NCBI GenBank assembly: GCA_963789175.1 | Contig: CAWBJO010000003.1 | Coordinates: 166,264-230,263 of the forward strand | DNA: 64,000 nucleotides | Origin: CAWBJO01 sp963789175 | GTDB lineage: Bacteria; Pseudomonadota; Alphaproteobacteria; Rhizobiales; Aestuariivirgaceae | Reading direction: 5' to 3' | Part shown: piece by piece, positions 28,744 through 38,657 of the stretch | How the letters are laid out: each line of letters starts with the position of its first letter | Position numbering within the stretch: the first letter of the stretch is position 1 | The notes under the pieces: model-generated | Database searches by the model: none | What the model saw: only the letters and a program-made list of their open reading frames with translations | What the model was told of the DNA's origin: nothing | Position numbers and translations under genes: made by a program

Positions 28744-29817
28744 TTATTGGCAGGTCGGCTTCTTGTCCGGAGCATTTTTGTAGACCTCGTCGATATTGAG
28801 CCAATGTTTGTGTGAGCATACAAACTCTGGCATCTCCTTCTGGCTGACGAGGTAGATGGGTGTTTTGACCCACGGAATATCGGCCGCGTTGTTGTTTATC
28901 TTATCGGAAGCGCCGATATCCTCGCATTTGGCCATAGCGATTGCGGCCTTCGCACCCGCCACAGCCATTTCATCGGGCGCCGGCCACACGGACCCGAACA
29001 TGCGACCCTCAACAATAGCCTGAGCGGCCGCGAGCTCCATGTCTTGGCCTGTTACCGGAATCGAACCAGGCTTCAGGTTTGCCCCATCGATCGCCTGCAG
29101 TACACCGACCGACATTCCATCGTAGGAAACCAGGAAGGCATCGATGTGGTTGTCGTTCTGCGTTAGCGCGTTCTCTGCATGCGCTTGCGCCGCCTCGGTC
29201 TTCCAACCTGGCGAGAACTGATCCAGAACGATCTTTATGTCGCCCTTTGTTGCGAGAGGATCGACTACCATATGATAGCCTTCCTGCATCTGGGTTGATC
29301 CGGTCTGCCCGGGATCACCTCCAATGAGCGCATAGTTGCCCTTGGGGACGGCCGCCACGATGGCGCGTGCCGCTGATGCCCCACCTTCCCTGGGATCGCG
29401 TCCAATGAATGCCGTTTGCTTGGCTCCGAGAATGAGGTCGTCGTATGAGGCTATCGGTATTCCCGCTTCATTCGCCATCTCCGCGATGTTGGCTGCCACG
29501 TTGAAGTCGACGGGTTGGATCACGATCGCATCGACACCTTGGGTAATTACGTTCTCTGCCTGCGCAACTTGCTTTGCAGCATCGTGATCAGCCGATTGCA
29601 CGAGGACCTGATAGCCACCCTCTTCGGCTGTTTTCACGAAGAACGGAACATCGGCATTGAGATAGCGAAACGCCTTTTGATGTTTGAGCATAAAGGCGAT
29701 CTTGCCGGTCTTACCAGGCGTGCAGGCGCTTTGGGCATTCGCCGGGGCATAAGCAGAGCCGAGAAACATCCCGCCGACCACCAAACACGTGCACAAGTTG
29801 AATACGCTGGATGACAT
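28744..29817 (-). CDS. Sugar ABC transporter substrate-binding protein (XylF-like)
   Basis: 357 residues with a signal peptide ending near YAPANAQ. The type I periplasmic-binding fold shows IAFMLKHQKAFRYLNADVPFF, QGVDAIVIQPVDFN, AGIPIASYDDLILGA and DAFLVSYDGMSVGVLQAIDG, closest in style to xylose-binding proteins. Ligand identity cannot be fixed by eye. It is the first gene of the binding protein-ATPase-permease-aldo/keto reductase run and is divergent from a LacI regulator. Confidence 0.93.
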   Translation of the reverse strand: MSSSVFNLCTCLVVGGMFLGSAYAPANAQSACTPGKTGKIAFMLKHQKAFRYLNADVPFFVKTAEEGGYQVLVQSADHDAAKQVAQAENVITQGVDAIVIQPVDFNVAANIAEMANEAGIPIASYDDLILGAKQTAFIGRDPREGGASAARAIVAAVPKGNYALIGGDPGQTGSTQMQEGYHMVVDPLATKGDIKIVLDQFSPGWKTEAAQAHAENALTQNDNHIDAFLVSYDGMSVGVLQAIDGANLKPGSIPVTGQDMELAAAQAIVEGRMFGSVWPAPDEMAVAGAKAAIAMAKCEDIGASDKINNNAADIPWVKTPIYLVSQKEMPEFVCSHKHWLNIDEVYKNAPDKKPTCQ

Positions 29818-29819
29818 AA

Positions 29820-29979
29820 GTTCCTCCCTGTTCTAGTGCCTTTTGAAAGGCTGGAGGTAACGATAACTTTCCGTAACATCGCCGTCAACGTATACTGGTC
29901 AAGCAGTTTTTGCGTTGTTATCGGATATTGCAATGTTATAAGCACATGGTGAAATGTTAGGTACCATAGGAGACAGCGA
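29820..29979. promoter_or_regulatory. Divergent control region between the xylF-like and lacI genes
   Basis: The spacer contains the palindrome ATTGCAAT at 29927-29934 and inverted copies CGATAAC/GTTATCG, plausible LacI operators. On the minus strand TTGACCAGTATAC could be a -35 region for the transporter operon. It resembles the TTGACAGCCAGTATAC segment of the 54-bp element at 35104. The region is AT-rich. Operator assignment is inference. Confidence 0.5.
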
Positions 29980-31005
29980 TTGGCCGTAACTCTGAAAGAT
30001 ATCGCCAAACGGGCCCGGGTCTCAGCGATGACCGTTTCTCGCGTCGTCAACCGAACGGGAAATGTTGATCCAGAGACGCAACAACGTGTCGAGGACGCGA
30101 TTGCAGCCCTCAACTATGTACCCAATCGGCTGGCCCGGGGGTTGATCTCGCAAAAAACGAAGACCATCGGATTGATCGTACCAGATGTGGTCAATCCATT
30201 TTTCGCTCCTGTCGTCCGTGGCGCAGAATCGACGGCGCGCAAGGCTGGCTACCGTGTCTTGCTATGCAACAGTGAAGCTGATCTGCGGCTTGAACGAGAG
30301 TATGTCGAGGACCTTGTGGCACACCGCGTCGAAGGGCTGCTCGTCGCTCCTGCCAGTGACCGATCCCGTCTTTGTCTACTACCTTTGCTTCGGAGCGGGT
30401 TTCCCGTCGTTCTCGTCGATAGGTTGCTACCCGACACGGATTGCGATTCTGTAGTCAGTGACAACATCACTGGCGCAAGACGTCTTGTTGAGCACCTCAT
30501 TCGCATAGGCCATCGTCGAATTGCTCACTTCACAGAGTCTGACGACGTGTCAACGGGGCGCGATCGTCTAGAAGGATATCGTCAGGCACTTGTAGAGGCC
30601 GGCATCCCTTTCAATGAGGAGTTGATATTCCGCACAACGGTCGACCGCATCGGCGGTTACCGTGCCACCTTGCAGATGCTATCCCTGCATCCCCTTCCAA
30701 CCGCAATCTTTGCCGTCAACAACATGACTACCGTAGGGGCGATGGAAGCATTGCGCGAGCGGGGACTTACCGTTCCAAATGACATTGGACTTGTATGCTT
30801 TGACGATGTCGAGCACCTAGCTGTGTTGTCACCATTCCTTACTGTCGTTGACCAACCAGCTGAAACGTTCGGCAAGCTCGGAGCGCAACTCTTATTCGAG
30901 AGGATCGATCACAAAGCAGGTGCACGCAGCCGGCGAATTCTTTTGCAACCGGATCTGATCGTTCGCGAATCCTGTGGCGCCAACTGCGGTGTTCCACAAC
31001 GTTAA
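29980..31005 (+). CDS. LacI-family transcriptional regulator
   Basis: 341 residues from a TTG at 29980 with an AGGAGA ribosome-binding site. The N-terminal helix-turn-helix is VTLKDIAKRARVSAMTVSRVVN, followed by the hinge YVPNRLARGL and a periplasmic-binding-like sensor domain (TIGLIVPDVVNPFFAPVVRGAE; IFAVNNMTTVGAMEAL; GLVCFDDVEHLAVLSPFLTVVDQP). It is divergent from the xylF-like operon and very likely regulates it in response to the imported sugar. Intact. Confidence 0.95.
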   Translation: MAVTLKDIAKRARVSAMTVSRVVNRTGNVDPETQQRVEDAIAALNYVPNRLARGLISQKTKTIGLIVPDVVNPFFAPVVRGAESTARKAGYRVLLCNSEADLRLEREYVEDLVAHRVEGLLVAPASDRSRLCLLPLLRSGFPVVLVDRLLPDTDCDSVVSDNITGARRLVEHLIRIGHRRIAHFTESDDVSTGRDRLEGYRQALVEAGIPFNEELIFRTTVDRIGGYRATLQMLSLHPLPTAIFAVNNMTTVGAMEALRERGLTVPNDIGLVCFDDVEHLAVLSPFLTVVDQPAETFGKLGAQLLFERIDHKAGARSRRILLQPDLIVRESCGANCGVPQR

Positions 31006-31290
31006 CATAAGCCTCCTGTTCCGGCGGAACGAAGCGGATGTCGCGCGAAATGGGCTTCAAGTCCTGCTGCTACCGCCCTCGGGTTTTGAGCTATAGGGAG
31101 ATGGCCAGGGGCCGGCACGACTAGCGAGTCGGCGTGCGGGAAACATGACCGTATGAGAGCGCTCGCTTCGAAGAAGCGGGCTGCACTCTCAGCGCCGAGG
31201 ACGTCGAGTACCGGTTGCTGTGCACTGATCAAGCACCCCGATGCTCCGAGCCGAAGAGGGCCCTGCTGTGTAACCTGCCACCTCTATCTT
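31002..31290 (-). pseudogene. C-terminal remnant of an alpha/beta hydrolase
   Basis: About 95 codons on the minus strand carry AAQ-type hydrolase C-terminal sequence: PVLDVLGAESAARFFEASALI, then FPHADSLVVPAPGHLPIAQN, where the histidine of PGH would be the triad His. The fold's nucleophile elbow and N-terminal two thirds are absent. An in-frame TAG stands at about 31290, so only the tail remains. It follows the Gfo/Idh/MocA gene on the same strand. Confidence 0.6.
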
Positions 31291-31300
31291 GCTCTCGGTG

Positions 31301-32325
31301 TTATGCCGGCGTGACCGCACGGCCGGATGCGGCCGCTTGATAGGCGGCTTCTACAAGCGCACACGTCTTCAAGTTGTCGCGGCCTGAAGTCTCTGCGTCG
31401 CGGCCGGCCTGGAGCGCTTCAAACATATGCCGGCAAGTAGCCAGGACGCTTTCATGGACGACGTGAAGGGGTGGAATTGCCCAGGAGACGACCGGCTTTT
31501 GCGGTGATTCCCGCCGTGTCCCGGCCTGGCCAACAACCACGATCGCACCGTCCATTGTCAATTCTAGACCGCCTTCCGATCCCTCTATTTCGATTACCGT
31601 TTCCATCTGCTGGGTGCGACGGTTCTCGAATGTGCATTCGACGATGGATCACAGCGCCGGAATGATGGCGAAGCAGAATCGTCGCAGTATCCTCAGCTCG
31701 AACCCGATCATTCCGCCGCTGGGTCTCGCAACTTACGTGCTTCACCTCGCCATCAGCAAACGCGCGCCAGATCAAGCAGATGAATACCAAGGTCGAGGAT
31801 CACCAACCGATCGTCGGTTAGAAAGTAAGGCTGATTCCTGTAGACATCGACGCCGGTGCGAAATGCAATTCTTGCCCATGTAGGGACTGCCGATCTCTCC
31901 CGACGCAAGAATCTCCCGCAGACGGAGTATTGCCGTCTGGAAACGAAAATTCTCATGCACCGCAAAGAAGACCTCCGCTCTGCTCGCCGCGTCTACCATT
32001 GCCACGCAATCATGCCAGCGTGGTGCCATCGGTTTCTGCACGACGGTCGGAATGCCCGCAGCGATCGACATTTCCACTAGTTCGCGGTGGGTATCCATCC
32101 GCGTAGCGATATCGACCAGATCGAGGCTTTCTGTCGCCAACATCGCTGCTGGGTCGGAATACCAGCTTGGGACGCCGAACTCGTTTGCCGCAGCTTCTGC
32201 CCTGGCCGGATCAGCGTCACAGATGGCCGAAAGCTGTACACCGTCGGGCTTAGGTCCCGCCAGGAGTGGAGATGAAAGCGCCCAAAGAAACCGCAACCGA
32301 TGACGGCAGTTCTAAAGGCTGGCAT
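31301..32325 (-). pseudogene. Gfo/Idh/MocA-family oxidoreductase, several frameshifts
   Basis: The minus strand starts MPAFRTAVIGCGFFGRFHLHSW at 32325, the NAD(P)-binding motif of the family. Successive frames continue with VQLSAICDADPARAEAAANEFG, GIPTVVQKPMAPRWHDC (the E/Q-K-P motif with the catalytic lysine), the later segment LVILDLGIHLLDLARV and a C-terminal beta-sheet domain ending ALVEAAYQAAASGRAV. At least four breaks are needed to join them. The restored length, about 340 residues, is normal. Relatives oxidise sugars or inositols. It sits 12 bp after the FAH-family gene. Confidence 0.8.
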
Positions 32326-32337
32326 CTTCGCTAGGCC

Positions 32338-33186
32338 TCAGACGAGACGGTTACGCAAAACGCCGATGCCCTGAGCCTCGATCTCGATCGTGTCCCCGGG
32401 ACGCATGAACACCTGCGGGTTCTTGAAATAGCCAACGCCTGCAGGTGTGCCGGTGGTCACAACATCGCCCGGCTCGAGAACCATCACTTGCGAAAGGAAT
32501 GAGATCAGCCGGGGCAAAGGAAATAGCCATTCGGATGTATTGCCGTCTTGCATGGTCTTGCCGTTAAGCCGAGTCGTGAGGCGCACAGAATTTGGCGCGG
32601 TAAGCTCATCCGTCGTGACGATGCAAGGTCCGATCGGCGCAAAGCGGTTAAAATTCTTGCCGATGGTGATCTGGTTGTCTTTGAATTGGACATCGCGTGC
32701 GGAGACGTCGTTGAGAAGCGTATAGCCGAAGAGAGCAGGCATCACCTCCTCTTCCCGGGCACGTGCAAGACGCTTACCGATGACTACGCTGAGCTCGACT
32801 TCATAGTCGACTTGCTTCGACATCGGAGGGACTTCGATCGTGTCCTCGGGACCGGCCAACGAACTTGGCATCTTGGCGAAGAAAAATGGTTCGGTCGGCA
32901 TCTTGGCGTTGGGGTTCTCGTCCGCGTGGCTGGCGTAGTTGATGCCGCAGCAGAGAATCTTGCCCGGCCTGACGGGCGGCAAGAGCTTTGCAGTCTGCGA
33001 GAGGCTCGAATCCTCTGCCCTTCGCGCGCTTCGGCCATTTTCCTGGCGGCCTGAGCTTTGCCTTCCCTCCTCGGATAAGCTCGAGCATCGAGTCCGCAAC
33101 CCCAGCCTTCGTCAGGTCCACTATTTTGTCTCTTGGATAGCGCCGACGGCCTCGCCTCGACCCCGACTAAAAGTGACAAATTTCAT
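32338..33186 (-). CDS. Fumarylacetoacetate hydrolase family protein (one frameshift near the N-terminus)
   Basis: Start ATG at 33186 (MKFVTFSRGRGEAVGAIQETK). The frame breaks at about 33122 in an A run (ACAAAATAG where ACAAAAATAG would give ETKIVDLTKAG). It then continues intact to 32338. Catalytic metal ligands are in VDYEVELSVVIGKR, and the family core includes KILCCGINYASHADENP, FNDVSARD-like LLNDVSARDVQ and TGTPAGVGYF. In sugar pathways such enzymes cleave 2,4-diketo-3-deoxy acids (for example from L-fuconate or L-rhamnonate). Context favours that role, but the substrate is not proven. Confidence 0.88.
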
Positions 33187-34025
33187 GCCGGTTCCTCGAG
33201 CAAGTGCATTTGAGCGCGGAAGTAGTGAGCGCGACGCTTTCGCCGCCAGCAGGAATTTCGATCCAGTCGCCCGGCTTAAAGATCAGGCTGCGCGGCACAG
33301 GCCCTTTGGCTTCAAGCTCATTCAGATGTCGTTCGAAATCGCGCACATCCTGGTCGTCGGGATTGATGTAGTGGCACGGCAACACCGTCTGCTAACCCTA
33401 GCCACTGTGCGGCAAGGGCCCCTTCGTAGGGCGACATTTCGCCGGTTACCATTCGACCCGGCATAGGGTTGCGATCGAGAATTTCTTGCGGGTTTGCAAT
33501 GCCGACACAGCCGATCGTCGGCTTGTAAAGCTCGGCCTGCAGTTTCATATCGGTAAAGATCGCTGTGTCGCCGTAATGATAGAAGCGGACGCCGTCGTCG
33601 GCGTAGATCACGAACGCCATGGGAACGCCGGATGCGAACGTGCCGTCCGGCATTCTGATCTGCGACCAGTGATGGCATTCCACAGGCTGGACTTCGATGC
33701 CGGCAACTTCGACACGGATCCCCCAGGTCGTTGCGCGGATTTGCGTCGCTGGAATGCCCTTGGCCATCAACCAAGCCTTGACCTCGCCACCGCAGATAAC
33801 CGGACAGCCATAGTGCGAAGCGATTTTGTCGGTATCGCCGAGATGATCGAATGCAGCGTGGGAGACAATCACAAGGTCGACTGCGGGGAAGTCGCGGGAC
33901 TTCACGGGTGAGCCGGGGTTCTCGTCTAGAAAGGGATCAACCAGTATCCGCAGTCCGGCACGCGTGACAATTTCGTATGCGGCAACACCAAGAAAGCGGA
34001 TACGGGTGGAAGACATCGAGGGCAT
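33167..34025 (-). pseudogene. Metallo-beta-lactamase-fold hydrolase (UPF0173-like), one frameshift
   Basis: From the ATG at 34025 the protein reads STRIRFLGVAAYEIVTRAG, then the metal motif as SHAAFDHLGD (normally HxHxDH; the first histidine of the pair is replaced by Ala-Phe). Later come VECHHWSQI and FYHYGDTAIF. Near 33385 the frame breaks, and the C-terminal part (CHYINPDDQDVRDFERHLNE) continues to 33167. Relatives are metal-dependent hydrolases, in some cases lactonases. It overlaps the FAH gene start by 20 bp and lies 8 bp after the ketopantoate-reductase-like gene. Confidence 0.8.
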
Positions 34026-34033
34026 AGGGTTCC

Positions 34034-34974
34034 TCAATTCCGCTTCTCGGCGAGGTAGGCCTCCTGCATCGCGTTCACGAGCCACACCATGCTGTCGTTG
34101 AGCGGTGTCGGCACGCCGGTGCGCTTGCCGGCTTCGACGATCGCCCCGTTGATGACGTCAATCTCGGTGCGCCGTCTCGCTTCAACGTCCTGGAGCATCG
34201 ACGCTTTGGCGCCAACAGCCCGATCGAGAAGCCCCGTGATGGCCGCCCAGCGCTCGCTCTCATCGAGGCTGATACCGTGCAGCCTTGGCGACTGAAACAA
34301 CTTCCGCGAGGAGGCCTTTCATCAAAGACTTCGTGCCTTCGTGCTGGTTCAGATCGTTGGCCGCAAACCGCAACAAGCCGAAGTCGGAAGCGTGCATACA
34401 TTGAGGGCCAACTTTTTCCATACTTCGTCGAGAATCCGGGAAGACGTCTGTACCTCAAACCCGGCTTTGCGGAGCACCGCGGCTGCCGCTTCAAGCCTGG
34501 GGCTCGCCATCCCATTCAACTCACCGACATGGGTCGGTCCAATGCCCGGGTGTTTAACTCGACCAGGCCCAAGCAAGGTGCCCGAGTGATAAGTCAGGCC
34601 GACCATTACTCGCGTCTTCGCCGGCGATCGCCGCGATACGGCCGGCATTGCCCCAACCGTTCTGTAGAGACAGGAAGGAGGTCTGTGGCGTTGCCATAGG
34701 CATCGCCGCCCGAATGGCGGCGTCGGTGTGGTAGCACTTCACAAAATTGATGATGAGGTCGACCGGACCCACACGTTTCCGGGTCAAGCGAGGCAATGAC
34801 CTTAGTCGTGCTCGTTGAGCCGTCCTTTTCCTCGATTGTCAGGCCGTTCTTGTTGATTTCATCGACTGCCGACTTGGAGACATCGATGAGCACTACATTT
34901 TCTCCGGCACGCGCGAGATAGGCGCCGAAGAGTCCGCCCATGGCGCCGCCGCCTCCAAGCACCGCGATCCTCAT
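34034..34974 (-). pseudogene. Ketopantoate reductase-like (ApbA/PanE) dehydrogenase, several frameshifts
   Basis: Start at 34974: MRIAVLGGGGAMGGLFGAYL, the NADPH-binding motif of the PanE/ApbA family. Subsequent frames supply DLIINFVKCYHTDAAI, FLSLQNGWGNAG, the later catalytic segment ILDEVWKKLALNVCTLPTSA (with the conserved Lys and Asn), and a C-terminal part ending DSMVWLVNAMQEAYLAEKRN. At least three breaks separate them. Many catabolic clusters use such enzymes on 2-keto acids rather than ketopantoate. It is the first gene of the four-gene minus-strand run downstream of the 54-bp element. Confidence 0.8.
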
Positions 34975-35103
34975 AAGCGGAGAGGCTCCAGCGAAAAATG
35001 CCGTGGAATGGGGGACGCGAACCTCGACAGGTTGGTGCGGAAAGATCGACCAAAACGCTAATACCTCGGGGCCGGCCACTCACGGAACACCTTGTATCCG
35101 TTC

Positions 35104-35157
35104 GTCACGATAGTAATATGGTATACTGGCTGTCAAGCATGATGGTATGAAAGGTCG
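35104..35157. promoter_or_regulatory. 54-bp regulatory element, copy A (between the PanE-like gene and gntR)
   Basis: This stretch is 51/54 identical to 42369-42422. On the minus strand it contains TTGACA at 35131-35136, a likely -35 box, with TACTAT downstream as a weak -10. Two direct half-sites TGGTAT (35119-35124 and 35143-35148) are spaced 24 bp, start to start. It lies directly before the gntR ATG and upstream of the divergent catabolic genes, so it is a strong candidate operator for that FadR-type regulator. Confidence 0.7.
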
Positions 35158-35881
35158 ATGAACCAACCTATCCTTATGGAGCGACGAAAGCTTTTTCAGC
35201 AGGTCGCCGATCATATTGAACGAGAAATACTGGACGGTACGCTTAAGCCCGGGCGATCGATTGCCTCCCGAGCGCGATCTGCAGATGCGCTTCGGCGTTG
35301 GGCGGCCGTCCATTCGCGAAGCGCTGATCGCATTGCAGCGATTGGGGCTGGTCGAGATGGGAAACGGTGCTCGTGCCCGTGTGGCGCATCCCACCGTTGA
35401 AGGTGTCGTCGCCGGTATGCGACCTGCCGTTCACCAGATGCTCGCTGGCGCAGAGGGACAGCGACAGTTGCAGGGCGTGCGGCTTTTTGTGGAAGTCGGA
35501 TTGGTACGACATGCTGCGGAGCACGCATCACCGGAGGAGCTCTTGGAGCTGGAGCGTGCGCTGGAGGCCAATCGCAAGACGATTGGCAACATAAGCGAAT
35601 TCATTCGTACCGACGTCGAGTTTCATTTCATTTTCGCCAAGATCATGCGCAATCCTGCCTTTGTTGCCCTGCATGCCGCGATGTCGGCTTGGCTTCTGCA
35701 GCAACGTCAGATCGCGCTCAGCGAACCCGGGGAAGACAAGCGCGGCCACAAGGCTCATGCTCGCATTTTTGCGGCCGTGAAGGCTCGCGACCCAGATGCG
35801 GCGGAGGAGCGCTATGCGCGAGCATCTCAGCAGCGGCTGGGTGGCATTCTGGAGGCGATACGGGGAGGAGACCAGCGAGTA
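35158..35881 (+). pseudogene. GntR/FadR-family transcriptional regulator (two probable frameshifts)
   Basis: The ATG at 35158 gives MNQPILMERRKLFQQVADHI, the start of a GntR helix-turn-helix. A one-base break near 35250 shifts to PGDRLPPERDLQMRFGVGRPSIREALIALQRLGLVEM. An FCD sensor domain follows (VRLFVEVGLVRHAAEHASPEEL; DVEFHFIFAKIMRNPAF; GHKAHARIFAAV), with its metal-ligand Asp and His residues recognisable. A further break near 35812 restores MREHLSSGWVAFWRRYG and a stop at 35881. It probably controls both units bearing the 54-bp element. Confidence 0.85.
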
Positions 35882-35910
35882 GCCCGCTGTCCACGCAGAA
35901 TGGCTTCAGC

Positions 35911-36894
35911 AATATGGAATGCCCTGGGATCTCGACATAGAGCGAATAGATTGACTGGCTGCCGGTAATGAACAGGCGATTGCGCTTCAATCCTCCGAAA
36001 CACAAATTCGATACCGCCTCGGGAAGATGAATTGTGGCTACTCGTGCTCCCCCAGGGGAAAACACCTGAACGCCGTTGGTTTCCGGGCCACCAAAACCGG
36101 ACGCTGCCCAGAGGTTGCCGTGTATGTCGCATCTGATCCCGTCGCTTCGACCCGGGGCCATATCGCAGAACGGGCGGCCCTTCGACAGCTTCCCGTCGGC
36201 AACATCGAAGACCATTATTTTGCGGTGATGAGTTGGGATCATCGGTGCAACCGGTGTCGACCACGTAGAGTCGGCGGTGATCGGGTGAAAAGCACAGTCC
36301 ATTCGGGCGCGTCAGCTCCTCCGTCGCGATCGTTGCCTGTCCGGTAGTGGCATCTAGCCGATAGATGCGTGTCGGAAGCTCAAAGTCGGAAATCGCGCCC
36401 TCGTAGTTGGAGAGGATTCCATAGCCTGGGTCCGAGAACCAAAGATGCCCGTCTGGATGCGCGACGATGTCGTTTGGCCCATTCAGACGTTTGTCAGCGA
36501 AGCGATCCATGATCACCCTGCGGGTGCCGTCAATTTCCGTTAGGCTTATACACCGCGTCGCCTGTTCGCAGCTAACCAGCCGACCCTGGCGGTCGCGTGT
36601 ATTGCCGTTCGTGCAGTTTGACGGCGCTCGATATACGGTGACCGCGTTCGTTACTTCCGACCAGCTCAGGATGCGATCATTGGGAATGTCGCTAAATAGA
36701 AGACAGCGGGCATCCCCAAACCATACCGGCCCCTCTGTCCACCGTCCGCCCGTCCACAGGCGCTCGATTGCGGCGGCACCGATAAAGTAACCGGCAAACT
36801 TGGGATCGAGGATTTCAATTGCGGGGTCGGGGTATCCGATAACGCCCGACTCCCAATTTCGATCGAGAAGGCATTTGCCAAGATCGTGCTTCAA
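35911..36894 (-). pseudogene. SMP-30/gluconolactonase family protein (frameshifted; C-terminus uncertain)
   Basis: From the ATG at 36894 the first frame shows WTEGPVWFGDARCLLFSDIPNDRI (calcium-ligand Glu in TEGP), NGPNDIVAHPDGHLWFSDPGYG and TRPNGLCFSPDHRRLYVVDTG. After a break near 36250 the second frame continues with DGIRCDIHGNLWAASGFGG and NRLFITGSQSIYSLYV. This is the six-bladed propeller of the SMP-30 lactonases, which hydrolyse sugar lactones with Ca2+ or Zn2+. The end is approximate because the last few codons are ambiguous. It is downstream of the SDR gene, fitting a dehydrogenase-lactonase pair. Confidence 0.85.
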
Positions 36895-36915
36895 TCTTCC
36901 CTCCCCATGATTCGC

Positions 36916-37683
36916 TCAGCGCGCCGTGTAACCGCCGTCAGCCATTAGGATTGCTCCGGTCATGAATGAAGATTGCGAGGATGCGAGAAAGGCAATCGTT
37001 TGGGCAATCTCCTTTGGCGATGCATATCGACCCATAGGGTGAGCGCTATTTACATCGGCTTCAGCCTTACTACGATCCGGTTGGGCGTCGAGATGGCGGG
37101 CAAGAAATGGCGTGTCGATAGCACCCGGTGCGACCGCGTTAACCCGGATTCCCTTCGCCGCATATTCGATCGAGAGCTGGCGAGTAATCTGCACCAGTGC
37201 GCCCTTCGAAGCGCAATACGCGGCCTGTTTCGCCAACCCGACGACACCTGAGATGGAGGTCACGTTTATGATCGCTCCACTCTGCCTTTCGATCATTGCA
37301 GGCAAGACGGATCGCACGTGATGAAACACGCCCTTGACGTTCACGGACATTACGTCGTCCCATTCCTCTTCCGTCGTCTCGAGGATGTCCTTGGAGAGGA
37401 TGACTGCAGCGTTATTGACCAGGATGTCTATCGATCCAAAGTTTTCGAGCGCGCATTGTGCGGCTTCCTCCGCCGTCGACCTTTTGCGAACGTCACCTGT
37501 GATTACGGCGACGTGCTTTCCTTGAAGGTCCCTGACGGCCTCATCAATGTCCTCGGCAACAACCATAGCTCCGTGTTCGACAAAGCGCGCAACTGTTGCC
37601 CGGCCTACACCGCCTGCCGCTCCAGTTACAATCGCAACTTGCCCATCGAGCAGATCTAGCCACGCTTGACATTGCCAATCCAT
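36916..37683 (-). CDS. SDR-family NAD(P)-dependent sugar or alcohol dehydrogenase
   Basis: 255 residues, intact. The cofactor motif TGAAGGVGRA is near residue 20. It is followed by NNAA, the catalytic Ser in NVTSISGVVG, the YxxxK as YCASK, and VAPGAIDTPF. It is a classical SDR. Together with the SMP-30 gene 21 bp downstream and the sugar importer upstream, it probably oxidises the imported sugar to a lactone. The ATG at 37683 overlaps the permease end by 28 bp. Confidence 0.92.
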   Translation of the reverse strand: MDWQCQAWLDLLDGQVAIVTGAAGGVGRATVARFVEHGAMVVAEDIDEAVRDLQGKHVAVITGDVRKRSTAEEAAQCALENFGSIDILVNNAAVILSKDILETTEEEWDDVMSVNVKGVFHHVRSVLPAMIERQSGAIINVTSISGVVGLAKQAAYCASKGALVQITRQLSIEYAAKGIRVNAVAPGAIDTPFLARHLDAQPDRSKAEADVNSAHPMGRYASPKEIAQTIAFLASSQSSFMTGAILMADGGYTAR

Positions 37684-38648
37684 CTTGTGGTGAAGCTTGA
37701 AAGCAGGTTCGTGCGCCGGCGCACGCCCGCTGGCGTATTGGCCGCAACCAGCACAATCGTAATCACCAGCCCGCTGGCAATATGCTTTGCCTCGATAGGA
37801 AGCCCTGCAACGGTAACCGCAACGACTAGCAACGTAAGAAGCACCGCGCCGAGTACCGTTCCAATGACCGATGCGGTGCCCCCGGCGATCCAGTTTCCTC
37901 CGAGTACGACTGCGCCGACGCTCGTCAGCAGGAAGGGGTTGCCGAGCTCCAGGTCAGCACTTCCAACGGAAGCGGCCAGGAGCACCCCGGTCAAACCGGC
38001 CAGCATTCCGCTGATGACATAGGCGACGATGATTGTTCGATTGAACTGCAATGCCCGATAGATACGCCGCGCGTCGGTTCTGACCGAGCGCCAGCAGCTC
38101 TCGCCCGAAAGGCGTTCGGTTGACCAACAACCACACGGCGCTTCCGATCAACAGAACCACGTAGGCCGGCATCGGAATACCGAGAAATGAGCCTGCGTAC
38201 GAAGTTCGTCACAGCGCGGTTGGCGATCGTCGTCGATCCGCCAAGCGAGATGATCTGAACCAGCGTCAGTACGACAAACCCGACGGCCAGCGTCCCGATG
38301 ATCGGAGGGACGCGAAATTGCACAACGACCAGGCCATTGATGACGCCAACAATGACGCCAAAGGCGATCGCAGCTAACAAGGACCAGCGGTAAGGAGACG
38401 GGATCGGAGGAGATCATCTTAACGGCCAGGAAGGCGCAGAAATTCATCACGAAAGGGATGGAGAGGTCGATACCGCCTTCACCCGACGCAATAGGGAACA
38501 TCTGGCCGATGCCGACGAGCGCGAGAAAAGATGCCGCGGCAAGGTTCGCGGTAATGATCCCGAACTTCCACTCTTCCGACAGAGCGAAGACAAATACGAG
38601 CAGGATCATGCTGCCGATCGCCGGCCACAGCCAGGATTTATCTCGCAA
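37656..38648 (-). pseudogene. Sugar ABC transporter permease 2 (RbsC type), about three frameshifts
   Basis: Minus-strand frames join to one CUT2 permease: MRDKSWLWPAIGSMILLVFVF, then GIGQMFPIASGEGGIDLSIPF, VVQFRVPPIIGTLAVGFVVL, NRTPFGRELLALGQNRRAAYLSGI and GMLAGLTGVLLAASVGSADL. The conserved loop with G-x(3)-A-A-x-L-S-G is visible. Breaks lie near 38370, 38180 and 38045. It forms the second half of a permease pair with the upstream gene, 9 bp away. Confidence 0.82.
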
Positions 38649-38657
38649 TCGGATTGG

